Positions 9,783 to 21,506 of a DNA stretch of 64,000 bases are shown piece by piece. A program made the position numbers and the translations under genes. The notes under the pieces are model-generated. The model searched no databases. It saw only the letters and a list, made by a program, of their open reading frames with translations, and had not been told where the DNA came from. The stretch comes from Malus domestica (taxonomy: Eukaryota; Streptophyta; Magnoliopsida; Rosales; Rosaceae): contig NC_091664.1 of assembly GCF_042453785.1 (NCBI RefSeq), forward strand, positions 30,242,501 to 30,306,500. Direction: 5' to 3'. Every line of letters begins with the position of its first letter. The first letter of the stretch is position 1.

Positions 9783-10435
9783 TCGAGACTAACAAAATAA
9801 TAGAAATATTATTAAACAACCGAGAATGCTGGAACGGCTACAAAACCTTAAGAGACTACATTGTGAATAACTTATTATCTAATGAATAACAAAGCACTCT
9901 ATTTATAATAAACTAACCCTAAACCCTAATGCTAACGGGCTAAGGCTAGAAAACCAAACATTAAAGTAAACCTAAATACTAATATTTTCCAACATCTCCC
10001 GTCAAACTCATGGCGGTACACGACATGAGTTTGCCAACAAGCAGATGTGGATGCAAGCCTCCAAATTCCGATGTTGATGCCGATGCCAATACCGATGCCG
10101 ATGCCGATGCTAATTCCAATGCCGATATCAATGGCAATACCGATTTCCGAACAAACAAAAAAACAAAAAATCCAACCTTTTTTTTTTCTCTTTTGGCCGC
10201 GTGGGCCTAAAAAACCAAACCTTTTTTTTTTCACTTCTGCTTTCTTCATGCAGCAACCAAGTCGAGGATGGTGGGTGGACGGTTCTGCAGATCCAAATGG
10301 GGTAAGCGTAGCGGAGATGATGGCAGATTCAACCTTTTTTTTTTTTTTTTTAACAAACTAGACCAACGACAATCTAAACAAGGAACAAGACGAACAAAAC
10401 AAACTGATACGAATCAAGGGCAGATTAAATCCCCA
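9783..10435 (-). mobile_element. Second TRIM-like copy, inverted and truncated
   Basis: Positions 9783-9994 are a diverged, inverted version of the neighbouring LTR: it contains GACTAACAAA, GAGAATGC, CGGCTACAAAACC and AGAGACTACATT in reverse order and ends TTTTCCAACA. It is followed by the inverted polypurine region TCTCCCGTCAAACTCATGGC, an inverted hexamer tract and finally GCAGATTAAATCCC at 10422-10435, the reverse complement of sequence just inside the first element's primer binding site. The outer LTR and primer site are missing, so the element is cut at its 5' end. The outermost ~27 bases of the shared LTR end are also missing at 9781. Confidence 0.8.
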
Positions 10436-12837
10436 TATGTACATACTTTGACTCTGTACTTTATTTTCTCAGGATTCCACTCGGCCTTTCTGGTGATAAA
10501 TATTATTTTATCTCCTGTCAGGATCCCTGAAAGTATGTTTCCTCGAAAATGACGTGATGGAATTACACCAGAAAGTATGTTTGGCCTGATTAGCGTTTGC
10601 TAATATATATTTTATTAGCCCAGTAATCGCCAATGACGTGATGGAATTACACCAGAATTTATATATTTATACAACGTACAACTTTCGAAGCACAAGATCA
10701 TTATCTTAATCAAGAATATCTGGTCTGGTTTCTCATCTGCAAATACGAATTAAATAAAACTTAAAGTAATTAATTAATAAAACACAGTATTTAAGAATAA
10801 GATTCGTGCACAGTTGTGTGCGGTTAAGAGTACGTAAACAGACCAGGTCCAAAAACATCATCGTTTTAAGAGTATCTGCAAATCTGCAATGTTGTTTCTT
10901 TAAAGATATAAAAGAGTATATTTACAGAAAAATAAAAATAAAAGAAGAAAATTGAAAGAGTATCAAATTCAAAGGAGAGTACTGCTGTTTGCTGCTGTAA
11001 ATATTGATTCCCTTATATCAAACCCTAGCTAAAAGCTGTCATTGCCACTTTCTTTAATTTGATATTTTCCTCATCTTAATTTACTATGAGGAGAAAATCA
11101 TCAAATCCTGCTTTTCATTCTGTTTTCTTTAGTGTAAATATTGATTCCTTTATATCAAACCCTAGCTAAAAGACAGACCAGGTGCATGCATTCAAGCATC
11201 ACAATTGACTTCCGATGCAATATGTTCAAGGCAAACTGTACCGGGATGATTTTTTTTTCTTTTGTTGGAGTATTTTAGGATGAATATGGATGCTTACTTA
11301 AACACTAGTCGGTGCCATATTTATGGGTGCGACACACAATAACACTTCCTAGCAACACACATTTTATTATTAGAACTCTACTATAATTAATTTAAGTTGT
11401 TAGATATTTGTGTCGACACTAATCTGTAGGTACTCAAACACATGTTGGCTAGTTTTGCAAAATGAAGAATGATAACAACCATGACATGACTCACTCACAT
11501 ACAAGTGGCCGAGTTTGTAATAGGAGTAATGCTGGACCAATTTGTTAGACCAAATTTACAAATGATGTGATGTGTTACTAATATGAAATAATTATGTTAA
11601 TTCACACTTAAGTAGTAATTCAATTATCAACAACCACCAGTGGTGGATCCAGAATTTGAACCTTAGGTGGTCCCAATGTTAAATACAAGTTTTTTAGATA
11701 GGAACTAGAGCATAAGTGCGCAAAAAAAAAATCAGTTTATTTACTTGGTGGGTTTGTTGTGCACGTGTCAACAGAAATCAACATATGCCAAAATAATCTG
11801 ATGAGTGATATAGAGAGAACTTGTTGAGTGTTGTTAACGCAACATGTCGAGATATGCCTAGTATGCATTACATTAAACATTTAGTAGGCACAAAAAGAAC
11901 TCATACCAAACATTTAGATAATCGTGGAAAATACTTTCACATGTATATTCTCTGGGATTGGGTGGTCCTGGGACCACCTTGGTCTCTATTTTTATCCGTC
12001 CGTAACAATCACGTCATCTGATATACAAAACATGTTTAAATAAATAATCTTCTTAGCATTACTCTTATAATAAAAGTCGAATTTGAGTTTTGAGTTTATG
12101 TTGCAATGGAAACCCCCTAATTTATATTTTTACGTTATTTAAGATTTGAGTCTTTTAGTATTAGAGAACGTTTAACTCATAGAGATCACATAAATTTCTA
12201 GTATTAGCATTGGAAACGGCAAGTATAACAACTCATATAATCACATGATCTTAGTCATTGATATTGATCCTCTATTATTTTATTTTTGTTCATACATTAT
12301 CTATATATGCACATTCACCCGTTCTAAGTCATGCATGCAATCGTTTTAAACAATTTCGATGATACTCTCGTTGCATTGTTCTCCTCCCCATAAGCCTTGA
12401 GTGGCTGAGAATCCTTAAAGGCTAGTTGTTTACTAAAGTAATCATTTAACCAAGTCACCAACCATTTGTTTAGAATTGAAGTGGTGGGAGTCGAAGCACA
12501 TAGAAGAGGGTGCCAAATTATATGACTAGGTTTTGCAGTCAAAACGACAGCTAAGCTGCTGCTAGAGTACTGTTCAATATGACATGCACAGTTCCACATG
12601 TCTGTAATTTTTTAGCTTGAAATGTCGCACCACATTCCCATTTTCGCACAGCAATCCCATGTCCATTGGGCCCTAGCCCAAGGAGAGATTTTTTTAACGG
12701 GATTTTGTTACGCGATGTTAGTATTTTACATGTTATAATATAAATAGATGACATAATCGTAATAAGGATAATGTAATTGTATTAGAACAAAGGTGAATAA
12801 CAGTTAATATGCTATGAAACTATAGTATTAATAAAAT
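10436..12837. other. Intergenic, no supported gene
   Basis: AT-rich with dispersed repeats. A 25-bp direct repeat (GACGTGATGGAATTACACCAGAA) occurs at about 10550 and 10634. A roughly 40-bp repeat containing TGATTCC and TATATCAAACCCTAGCTAAA occurs at about 10997 and 11131. A MITE-like end GGAGTAATGCTGGACCAA lies at 11524. Positions 11640-12010 are a degraded member of a dispersed repeat also found at 42720-43060. The small open frames show no domain. Confidence 0.6.
11640..12010. repeat. Dispersed repeat, copy 1
   Basis: It shares with 42720-43060 the blocks TTTTTTAGATAG, CTGATGAGTGAT, GTCGAGATA, ACCAAACATT and GGTGGTCCT-(A/G)-GACCACCTTGG, in the same order and orientation. No coding capacity is visible. 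The element class is not clear to me. Confidence 0.6.
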
Positions 12838-13374
12838 GGTGAACTGCCAATTTAGTCCCTGAATTATCATCATAGTGAAAATTAGGTCTCTAAACTATTT
12901 TTTTCAGAAAAATCAGTCATTGAATTATAAAAATCTGCCAATTACATCTCTAATATTATATTCGAAGCTACTATATTCAATATTATGTCAATTTAAATCA
13001 CGTTACTTGCATGTGATACACATTTGAGGGTAAATTAATAGTTTTTCATAAAGAAATAGTGTTTGAAGTTAACTTTGGAGGGTAAATTGGTAGTTTTTCA
13101 TAAGAAATAGTGTAATTTAGCTTCGGATGGTAAATTAGACGTTAGATTCGCAACCTATATGAAATGTTAGGGCTTATAGGCAAGAAAATAACAGTATTAC
13201 ACTCTAAAATGTGACAAGTGACTTAAGTTGATGAAAAATTGGATAAAATAGCTTTGAATATAATAGTAGGGACGAAATTAGCAATTTTTTTATGAATTTA
13301 AGGAATTATTTTACTGAAAAAATAATTTAATTTTCACTAAGGTGATATTTTGGGACTAAATCGGCACTTCACCC
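12838..13374. mobile_element. MITE with Mutator-like target duplication
   Basis: A 537 bp element has inverted ends (GGTGAACTGCC left; GGCACTTCACC right) and internal inverted blocks about AATTAGTC and TTTCAC. It is flanked by a perfect 10-bp direct repeat TTAATAAAAT at 12828-12837 and 13375-13384. A 9-10 bp duplication is characteristic of MULE elements. It has no coding capacity. Confidence 0.85.
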
Positions 13375-13384
13375 TTAATAAAAT

Positions 13385-15230
13385 GATGTAACAATCGGAC
13401 TACGTAGAGTGTCAGCTGAGTCCATCGAATGCGCCTATGGCAGGTCGACTTTTGTCAAAAGGTTCGGGATTTTGTGGCTGGGTTCAGATGTGGTTCTTTA
13501 ACTTGCAACTAGCTATTTTTTAATCCGACGTCGTTCTTTCCTTTGACTTGGCTTTTGTTGACATCGAAGACTCCAAGACGGTATCCAACGTCCTATGGAT
13601 ATCCCTTTGACACTCCTCGGTCTTCACTAGCAGTATATCGACAGTTGTGGAGTCATATAATCAAACTATAATGTTAATAGTTAAATGCACCATGATATGA
13701 TGAATAGTTCTACATCAAATGATCACTTATGTCGATATGACACTCACACTGAAATTATTATATACTTATACTCTGGGAAAGAAGGGTTTAGGCACTCACA
13801 GTTAATTCCAATTCAAAATTATGTTTTCTTGTGATGTGTGTTCTTAAATTCAAGTTTTGTTGTTTTGAATGAAACTATAAAAACGCAAACATAAATTTAG
13901 TTAAGTTGGCTTGTATACCCTTCTCTACACTGAAGTTCGAACATAGAATATCCTCTATATTAAAAAAGACTATGAAATTAGTTTTATCTTACAATAACAT
14001 TTTCCAATTCAAAATCATGTCTTTATCTTATATTTATGTTTGCTGAATTTCATTTGCTATGTCTTTTGCATGATTAGTGATAAAGGTTGAATTAAATTAT
14101 CCCTTTAAATTGTTGTTAGCTATAATTCGTTGATGTAAGTCGAAAAAAAAATCCATGCCAATAAAATGCGTTGGTGCTAAAACTCGGACAGAGTTTGGAC
14201 ACGAGGTTTAACACGTGTTTGCTCCGAATGTTATTTTTGGTCTCAGTATCACGAGATGGTTCAAGAGAAAGAGAGAATATGCATGGCACTATTGGTAGTT
14301 GCCAACATACAATATTTGTATTTGACTATGTGAAGCTTGTGCGTTAATCTAACTTTTTAACTAAATGATTGTGCACCGAGTGGGACACTAGTTCGGTTAA
14401 GTTCTTTTATGTGCCTCGAGTGAATGAGGGCTTAAAATTCAGTGTAATTTTGTGTATGCTTGTCTAAAACGTAAATGAAACCGAAATAGAAACTAAAACG
14501 ATAAATAAAATGCAATCATTTCATGATGGAGTCAAGATTACAAACTTTCACAAAAATAAAATCTAGGTTAGTCTTACCTTAATTTTCAAAACTTCATGGT
14601 GAGGCAAATATGAAAATAAATAGATTGAACGATGATTTAAGTACGACTGGTTAAGGATCAGTAGCGTGGTACCGATCTTTCCCTATTTCAATTTATTTAT
14701 TTTATTTGAGTAACCACTATTAAATTCAAATATCTTTATAATTAGGTTTTAAATCGTGGATTGCAAATGTTTAAATATGAATTATAATAGATTTTGTAAG
14801 GAAAAAATATTTTGAAAAACATGAATATGATAGTTTGTTGTTATGGTAAGAGAAATAAAAGAAAAATTAAAAAAGTATAAAAAAAAATAAAAAAAAAATG
14901 AAAAGGGAGAATCGACATTGAGCTAGCGACCTTGTAGAGATTTAGTTGCTACCTTGACAGCGATAATTAATGTTAATAATCGGTACTACATTACCGATCA
15001 TATCATTTTCTATTTTACTTATTTATGTTTTTTTTCTTTTTCCATTGATTTTTTTTCCTACCTTACTTTATTTAGATTCAAATACCTTTAGATTTATATT
15101 TATATCCTTGTTTTCGATTGTTTTGACATGGATGATAAGAAAATACATTATGTAGAACATGAAGATGATAGTTTGGTGTCATGGTAATGGAAAAAAAAGT
15201 AAAATTTTGACCCAAAAAAAAAACTTACAA
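13385..15230. other. Intergenic, nothing recognised
   Basis: AT-rich sequence. Only short, unconvincing open frames are present. Confidence 0.5.
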
Positions 15231-15565
15231 TAGTGGTTTATAAATGTCCTACCTTCGGCAACAATTTTTTGTCCAGCGAACCATGGTTGACCTCTGAGAT
15301 TAAAACTAAACTCTACCCCCTATTGATAGTAGTCTATAAATGTCCACCCCTGGCACGAATGCTTTGTGGGGGCAACAATGGTCCATCCGTGTGATTAAAA
15401 CTAACCCATACCCCCTACAATGCCCTTCCCTCGGCACTAATGGTTCGTATGAGCAACAATGGTTGATTTGTGCGATTAAAACTGAACCCTACCCCATATT
15501 GTTAGCAGCTTATATATGCTCCAGCCTCGGCACCAATGCTTCGTGCGGGCAACAATGGTTGACCC
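15231..15565. repeat. Degenerate tandem repeat, about 82-95 bp units, four copies
   Basis: Each unit contains a TCGGCAC(C/T)AATG-like block, GGCAACAATGGT, GATTAAAACT and ACC(C/T)(T/A)ACCCC in the same order. Units begin at roughly 15257, 15351, 15433 and 15528. They are divergent, so this is an old array. Confidence 0.7.
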
Positions 15566-17108
15566 TTGTGCCAAGCTTGCCTTGTTTTGCGTGTCGTATT
15601 TTCTGTACGTCGAGCCTCCTCAGTTCCCTTACAAATTATGCCTCGTTTTGCGCCCTCATTTTCCGTGTGCCAAGCCTGCTCTACAATTAACAAAACCTTG
15701 ACTAACTCTTCAATCAACCCAACTGCTTTTTAGCACAAACCCAGTTGCTCTTCAACAAAACTCTCTTGTTAGCTTTTCAGCTACAATCCCAAAGCCTTCA
15801 TTTGAAGCAAACGCTGTTTACAATCCCTGAGATACTAAACTTTTTACAGCTTATCTACCCATTGGTATGATTCTGTTGATGTCCATTTCCAACCACCATG
15901 ATTTCCTCTCCAAGTTGCATGTTTTGTACTAAATCCAATATGACACTAATGATCTTAGGTGGACTTCTCTAACATTATATTGCCGTTCATGGGCTGAATC
16001 TTGCTAGAGTTTTACTACTTTCTTTACATTTCCAGTCAATTTTCTTTTCAAGTTATGTAGATTGACCTATCAGCTTGATGAAGGTCATGAGTTTGAAGGT
16101 CTATGGTTCTACTATATAGGCAGTGGAGAATGAGCAACCTTGATCATATTGTTGAGCTAGAACATAAGTAGATCGGTCATTTGGCGCTGACAGTAACTGT
16201 AATTCATTGTAGGTGACCTTTAGCTGTGTCTTGAGGCGGTTAGCACGATCGTTAGTATTGACTTCATCGTGTTGGATGATGCGTACATATGTATTTAAAA
16301 GAACGAGATATTCCCAATCTCTAATCGTCTGTGTGGCAAACACACTTCAAAGGGATTTTTGTCTCAAGCCTCAGACAAATTGAAGCTAAGTGAGATGGTC
16401 GTCCAAATTTTGGTTTGGGCTTTGAAGTTTTGGACAGACGTTGTGCAACTTTTGTGTAAATAAAAATGAATAAACCCCGTAACAAGCCTTATTTTTATTC
16501 ATGGCACAAACAAAATGAATTGTATAGAAATTAGAAGAGAGGGAATTCTTCTCTTATTTACATAAATCTAATTAATAATCTTTTATGAGAACAAAATGTT
16601 TAATTAGTACCACGTCACATTCTTATCCCAAGAGCATACGCATTATATGCCTCCTTTCCCCACAACTAAATCCTATTGTTTCTATATCATGAGGTCATTA
16701 GGTCATCTCCCACCGAAGGGTCTAGAGGACCAGATGGCCGAAAATAGTCTGAAATCATCTCCAATCGAGGGTCAAGTCGAAGGGCTCGTGGGCCTCACTG
16801 GACAAAAAAGGATCAAAGGACGTTGGAGACTCAAAGGCTCATCTCCAGCTCGAGGAAAAAACAGAACATGAAAAGCATAATTTCGGGCACTGTAGAGTTT
16901 GCCGTAAGCAAAATGAGCACTTCAGTTCTGCCTGCCCATACTGGAATGGCGTCCCACCGGGCGCTATTGTTGGCGATGGTTATGGTGTAGTTTTGTGGTC
17001 TTTTTGATTGTCGACTTTACAAAAACCCCAACCATTAAGCCCATCTTGGTGGTTCCTCCGAAGGACATCTTATTGTCGCATATTGTAACCATTGTAGGGA
17101 TAAAGGTC
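15566..17108. other. Intergenic, with a fragment of a CCATCTCC-type repeat
   Basis: No gene is supported. Positions 16690-16930 resemble the left part of the element at 51364-52329 (AGGACCAGA, GGCCGAAAATAG, GGGCCTCACTG). Positions 16800-16930 share GGAGACTCAAA, CTCCAGCTCGAGGAAAAAAC and ATAATTTCG with 27420-27500, so these are copies of the same repeat. Confidence 0.6.
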
Positions 17109-17113
17109 TCCAC

Positions 17114-17387
17114 TGTTAGAACCCTACTCTACATCTTCCACAATTGCACAGAACAGAAGAACAATACAAACAATGCAATTTCATTAACTGCCTCCTTCTC
17201 TTACAAATGGTGGTGACAAGTGTACAAGAGGCTGTTATTAGTTAGTTGGGAACTTGGGATTGGGAGTTAGCTATAAGATAGTGATTTGTAAGAGAAGAAG
17301 GCAGTTAATGAAATTGTATTGTTTGTATTGTTCTTCTGTTACTCTCTCTCTGTGCAATTGTGGAAGATGTAGAGTAGGGTTCTAACA
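17114..17387. mobile_element. Foldback insertion with TG...CA ends and 5-bp target duplication
   Basis: The arms (17114-about 17210 and about 17286-17387) are near-perfect inverted repeats. They start TGTTAGAACCCTACTCTACA and end with its complement TGTAGAGTAGGGTTCTAACA. The flanks repeat TCCAC at 17109-17113 and 17388-17392. TG...CA ends plus a 5-bp duplication are LTR-retrotransposon hallmarks, yet the element is a hairpin with a spacer of roughly 75 bp. It has no coding capacity. Confidence 0.85.
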
Positions 17388-17392
17388 TCCAC

Positions 17393-17840
17393 TGGTCAGA
17401 AAAGTGCCCAGAACGTCCCAAGGACAAACCATATAAACCTCTATTCATCTCATCCTCTAAGCCGAAGCTGCTGAAGAAAATATATTGAACAATTAAGATG
17501 AAGTGTGTCAAGTCCTGTCTTTTAGTAATGGGTTTTAATAATAAAAGAAACACAATACACAAATGCATTTGCAGGTTTTCATTACCTTTTTAAATCGTTT
17601 GAGTTTTCCTCCATGCAACTCATAACATTCAATCGCTAGGTGTTTTCTTTTCTTTTCAGAATTCTTTAAGCTCATTACTCTGGAAAGATATAATAAGAGT
17701 TTCCAAAAATTTGAAGTCAGATGGGTAAATGGAATCCACTTGTGATGAGATTAAGCGGGAAGGTGGGAAAAATAAAAAGGCAAATTATTATGATAAAGAA
17801 AATCAACATTTCAAAGTATAACATTTGTACACAACTAAAT
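17393..17840. other. Intergenic, nothing recognised
   Basis: No supported gene or clear repeat boundary. Confidence 0.5.
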
Positions 17841-17852
17841 ACCAAAAAATGT

Positions 17853-17974
17853 GTAAATGGCCATTTACCACAGTGATGAAAAGGAGTTGAGTCATTGCAT
17901 GACGAGGTGAGTTCAAACCCTATTGGTGACTATTATAAAACCTATCGTTTGATAAAAAAAATAAAAATAAAAAA
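17853..17974 (+). mobile_element. tRNA-derived SINE, copy 1
   Basis: A 122 bp element with a perfect 12-bp target duplication ACCAAAAAATGT (17841-17852 and 17975-17986) and an A-rich tail. The head GTAAATGGCC-TTTACCACAG and the B-box-like GAGTTCAAACCC match the SINE at 44559-44691 after inversion. It would have been mobilised by LINE enzymes. Confidence 0.85.
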
Positions 17975-18185
17975 ACCAAAAAATGTACTACAGAAAATAA
18001 AGTGTGAAAAACACTTCCCGAAAATAAGAAGAAATTCAATCAATTAACGTGACGAAAACTGTGGTTTTGACCCACTGATCCTCTTTGGACCGTTAGCAGC
18101 AGCAACAAGGTAGGTCCATAACCACTAGAGCTTCCACTTACCAGCTAGACCAAATCGAAAGAAACAACCCCAGAAAAATACCCCC

Positions 18186-18249
18186 CATCGCACCTCAGCA
18201 TTCAGGAAGTACTTAGAATCCGGTGGAGTTCTTGATGGCCTCACCAAAG
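18186..18249 (+). pseudogene. Orphan exon resembling plant c-Myc-binding protein (MYCBP/AMY-1)
   Basis: The frame reads AFRKYLESGGVLDGLTK followed by the first base of a Val codon and a GT donor at 18250. This matches the first conserved block and exon border of plant MYCBP-like proteins as I remember them. No following exon (the VLVALYE part) is visible downstream and no good start codon is in frame upstream. The MYCBP identification is from memory of the family; the fragment may be captured or left over from a deleted gene. Confidence 0.55.
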
Positions 18250-18470
18250 GTTTGTTAAAGTTTGAGACTTTTGCTCATTTATTTTTGTGGGTTGTTTTTT
18301 TATTGACTAATTTGATGTACATTTTCTTTTTCTTTTTCTGTTTTGTTTTTGAACTAATGCACTACTGATATTATCATGTAATCCAAAATGAAGTTCCCTT
18401 TGTTCGCCAACTTATCCATGAAACCAAAAGAAATTTGAATTTTGTTTTGGTACAGAAGAGCATTTTACAT

Positions 18471-18583
18471 AGAATCTGTGAAATGAATTTAAATATTCTT
18501 AACATTAAAGAATTTGTGAAATGAATTTAAATATTCTTAACATTAAAGAATTTGTGAAATGAATTTAAATATTCTTAACATTA
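18471..18583. repeat. 38-bp tandem repeat, three copies
   Basis: Units start near 18472, 18510 and 18548. Each contains GAAATGAATTTAAATATTC and TTAACATTA. The last two are nearly identical, indicating recent duplication. Confidence 0.9.
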
Positions 18584-18900
18584 TTTCTAATTCCTAGCTT
18601 CACATTATAATACGATCCTGTTGAAAAAAAAAAATGTTGCTTTCATAAAGAAATGATTATAAAAAAAAAAGTAAAAAACTTTACTTTCAAACAATATAGC
18701 AACTGCCAGATAGCCAGGTAGTGAAAAGCAAAGTTAAATACTTGTCTAGTAATTTATTAAGATTTAAGATTCAAACAACTAGAACCCACACGTTGTTTTC
18801 ACCTTGATCTTAAGATGGGATACAAACAGTTTACAATATGAAAATATAGTTCCCAAATGATCCAATCAAGTTAGCAGAAGACATGATTAGGACGCCATAC

Positions 18901-19750
18901 CTCAACAGTAAGCAGAACCTTATATAGTTTTACATGTGGGAAATGCTCCATGATCTTTCGAACGATTGAAATTGAGTACGTGACGGCTGCAAAAGAATAG
19001 TACACCAAATACAAGTTGCAGAGGAGCAGTTTACAAGAAATAACTTGACTGATAAAATTGTATTGCATCACAACTTACTATTTGGGCAAGCGGCTGTAGT
19101 AAAGTAGAAAACTGCTTGCAAACGTCCACCTACAAAATAAATAAGAAGCTGCATAGAATAACAAGCAAGGTTTTGAAAGTTTTTTGTCCATGTTAAATGC
19201 AAAGGCGGTCCCTTTGGAAAGCCCAGCCAGCAAGGGAGGAATATCCGAGTTCCAACGGAACTGAATATGCACTTCTGGGTGGGGATTGGGGAGCAATTCT
19301 GATCAGATTATGGAGCATTTTTTCATGATTGTTTTTCTCATTTTGATGTAATTCACTAACTAGTCCAAATCATACATGTTGTGTTCAAACCAATGCAATA
19401 CTAGGTAGCAATCTGCAGTTGTTTACCTTTAACTTCTTTAATTGCTCTCTTATATTCCTTCTTTTCAGGTCAACATGATCATGTCTTGGGGACTCGGAAA
19501 CAGAAGTTCTGTAGAAACAGCCGGCAGCGCAGTCAGTGGCAGATAGATGATAAAAAACAGGAAGAGAGAGAGAGCGAGGGGGTACTTACTTGAGCCTGGG
19601 CCTAAGGCCGAGTGCACCGGAGGCAGAGACCCTAGCTGGGAGTGAGGCCAAGGAGAAGGCGGATGCATTGGAGGAAGGAATGGCAGATGTTGGCATTGAA
19701 TTTGGGGGCTAAGGTTTGGACCGTACGGTGATGATGAAGAAGACGACGAC
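18901..19750 (-). pseudogene. Possible exon chain of an unrecognised gene
   Basis: On the minus strand several blocks look like exons. A frame of about 36 codons near 19712-19590 (MPTSAIPSSNASAFSLASLP..., Ser/Ala-rich like a transit peptide) ends at a GTAAGT donor. A block at about 19298-19170 is preceded by an AG and contains EVHIQFRWNSDIPPLLAGL. Block 19079-19129 is bounded by TTTTGTAG and GTAAGT. Block 18901-18986, bounded by GCAG and GTATGG, reads VTYSISIVRKIMEHFPHVK. I do not recognise the protein. The later part of the chain is not found, so it is either a remnant or captured sequence next to the palindromes. Confidence 0.3.
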
Positions 19751-20146
19751 CTCGGATTGGGATTCGGGGGTTATAGCAATTGCCAATCATCGTCTCACAT
19801 ATCAAAACCCCACAATTCTTCCTCGCCATCTCTCTACTTTCACGTGTTTGAACAATAAGCTTTTAGGAAAATAAACAAATTATAATTTGATAACTTCTTT
19901 TACTTGAATTAAAATTTGGCCTGGGTTGTTAAATTTTTCCATGTAGATACACATTCAAGCTCTTTTTGTTTTATTCATAATAATTCTAGAACTTATCACT
20001 CATACTGTTTCATTTCTTTATGAGGAGGGAGATGACAACTAGACACTTTTTTTCACGGTTCTTTAGGAATGTAGTCTATTAATTGAAAAATATGAATGTT
20101 TCTACTCTTCTAAAAGTCCTTGCTAATGTAGGACGGAAGCAAGGTT

Positions 20147-20180
20147 TTACACCAAAATTTTAAACAGTAGCTACAGGGGT
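20147..20180 (+). pseudogene. Captured AHL exon 2 fragment, palindrome 1
   Basis: The sequence CAAGGTTTTACACC, then TTTTAAACAGTAGCTACAGGGG and GTAAAC, corresponds to the AHL block QGFTPH(V)LTVAAG and an intron 2 donor. It is closer in wording to other AHL genes (LTVAAG) than to the local gene (LSVAAG). One or more indels break the frame. Intron-1-like sequence precedes it. Confidence 0.6.
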
Positions 20181-21075
20181 AAACTTCAAGAGGGTAAATT
20201 TAGTGTGCATAGTGCAAATAATCGTGAGGCAACTAGTACAGTTGTTGGGCTTTGCTTGACACATTATATGTACACACCTTGCATTCCACATGTCACTAGT
20301 GGAATGTTAGACGGTCACCCCATTTCCTTGCATGAAGTTCATGAGATCAAGTAGATAGAATGGTATGCATAGTCGTGCGAACTCAAAGTCATCATATTTT
20401 AGGTGCTGATGTCAAAATAAAGGACGAAAAAGGTCCCTTTTTCTTGTTGACAACCAGAGTAGACGGTTGGTTAAAATCATGGGTTAAGTGTAACGCATGT
20501 TTTAATGCAAGATATCCCCATCCTTCATTTCCGAACTTGCTACTATTACTGAGGTAAATTTCGAGACTTAACATACTTAGGATGACTTTCTTTTTTGTTG
20601 TTGTTGTATGATGTTATGTTACTGTATCTTATGTTGTTGTATCATGTTAGGGATATCTTGTGTGGTATGAGGGATTTCCAGCTGCAGACAAAGAGATATC
20701 ATTTCAATATTAATCTTGACCCATTTTTTTTTAGTGTCTTTTGGCAGGCGATATAGAGCAAATGCTTGGGAATCCAATTTAGCCTTCTGACTTGTAGCTT
20801 CTAGCATATGCGAGAGCATAGCTCTATATCGCTCGCCAAAAGACACTAAAAAAATCGTGTTAAGATTAATATTTAAATGATCCCTCTTTATCTGCAGCTG
20901 GACATCCCTCATACCACACAAGATATCCCCAACATGATACAACAACATAACATCATACAACAACAACAAAGAAAGTCCTATCCTAAGCATGTGAAGTCTC
21001 AAAATTTACCTCACTAACAGTAACAAGTTCGGATATGGAAGATGGGAATATCTTGCATTAAAACATGTGTTACAC

Positions 21076-21340
21076 TTAACCCATGATTTTAACCAACCGT
21101 CTAGTCGGGTTGTCAACAAGAAACACGCGACCCTTTTCGTCCTTTACTTTGAAATCAGCACTTAAAATATAATGACTTCTAAGTTCGCACAATTGTGCAT
21201 ACCATTCCATTGACTTGATCTCATCAACTTCATGCAAGGAAACGGGGTGACCGTCTATCATTCCACTAGTGACATGTGGAATGCAAGGTGTGTACATATA
21301 ATGTGTCAAGCAAAGCCCATCAACTGTACTAGTTACCTCA
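21076..21340 (-). pseudogene. Unrecognised captured coding fragment, palindrome 1 right arm
   Basis: The best preserved copy of a fragment present four times in 20200-23455. It reads THYMYTPCIPHVTSGM, GHPVSLHEVDEIKSMEWY and KVKDEKGRVFLVDNPTRR in one open frame of 77 codons. The copies at 20200-20470, 22300-22590 and 23201-23455 (the last also open) show the same residues with differing breaks. Shared protein-like conservation suggests a once-coding origin. I cannot name the family. Confidence 0.45.
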
Positions 21341-21506
21341 CGATTATTTGCACACTAAATTTACCCTCTTGAAGTTTACCCCTGTAGCTACTGTTTAAAA
21401 TTTTGGTGTAAAAGCGATATGGCTATTGCTTAGTGGCTGATTGATTTGGCTTTTGCCAAAATTTCTTTTATGGGAAATTGAGAGGCAACTAGAGTTTTTG
21501 GGGTAT

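Larger units (their letters stand above)
19838..21413. mobile_element. Palindrome 1, foldback element with captured gene fragments
   Basis: The left arm runs 19838-20760. The right arm runs 20820-21413 and is shorter, missing the counterpart of 19838-about 20140. The loop is 20761-20819. At the centre AGTGTCTTTTGG(C)AGGCGATATAGAGC pairs with its complement. The left arm's outer part resembles intron 1 of the AHL gene at 29643-33403, and CAAGGTTTTACACC...CAGTAGCTACAGGG|GT resembles AHL exon 2 with a splice donor. The inner part holds a second coding-like fragment (THYMYTPCIPHVTSG, HEVDEIKSMEWYAQL). The loop sequence is the reverse complement of the loop in palindrome 2. Element termini and target duplication were not found. 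Confidence 0.8.

Noticed and set aside
16101..16343. 80-codon minus-strand open frame
   Set aside because: No recognised domain, no supporting splice sites, and repeat-like surroundings; possible retroelement remnant but not supportable.
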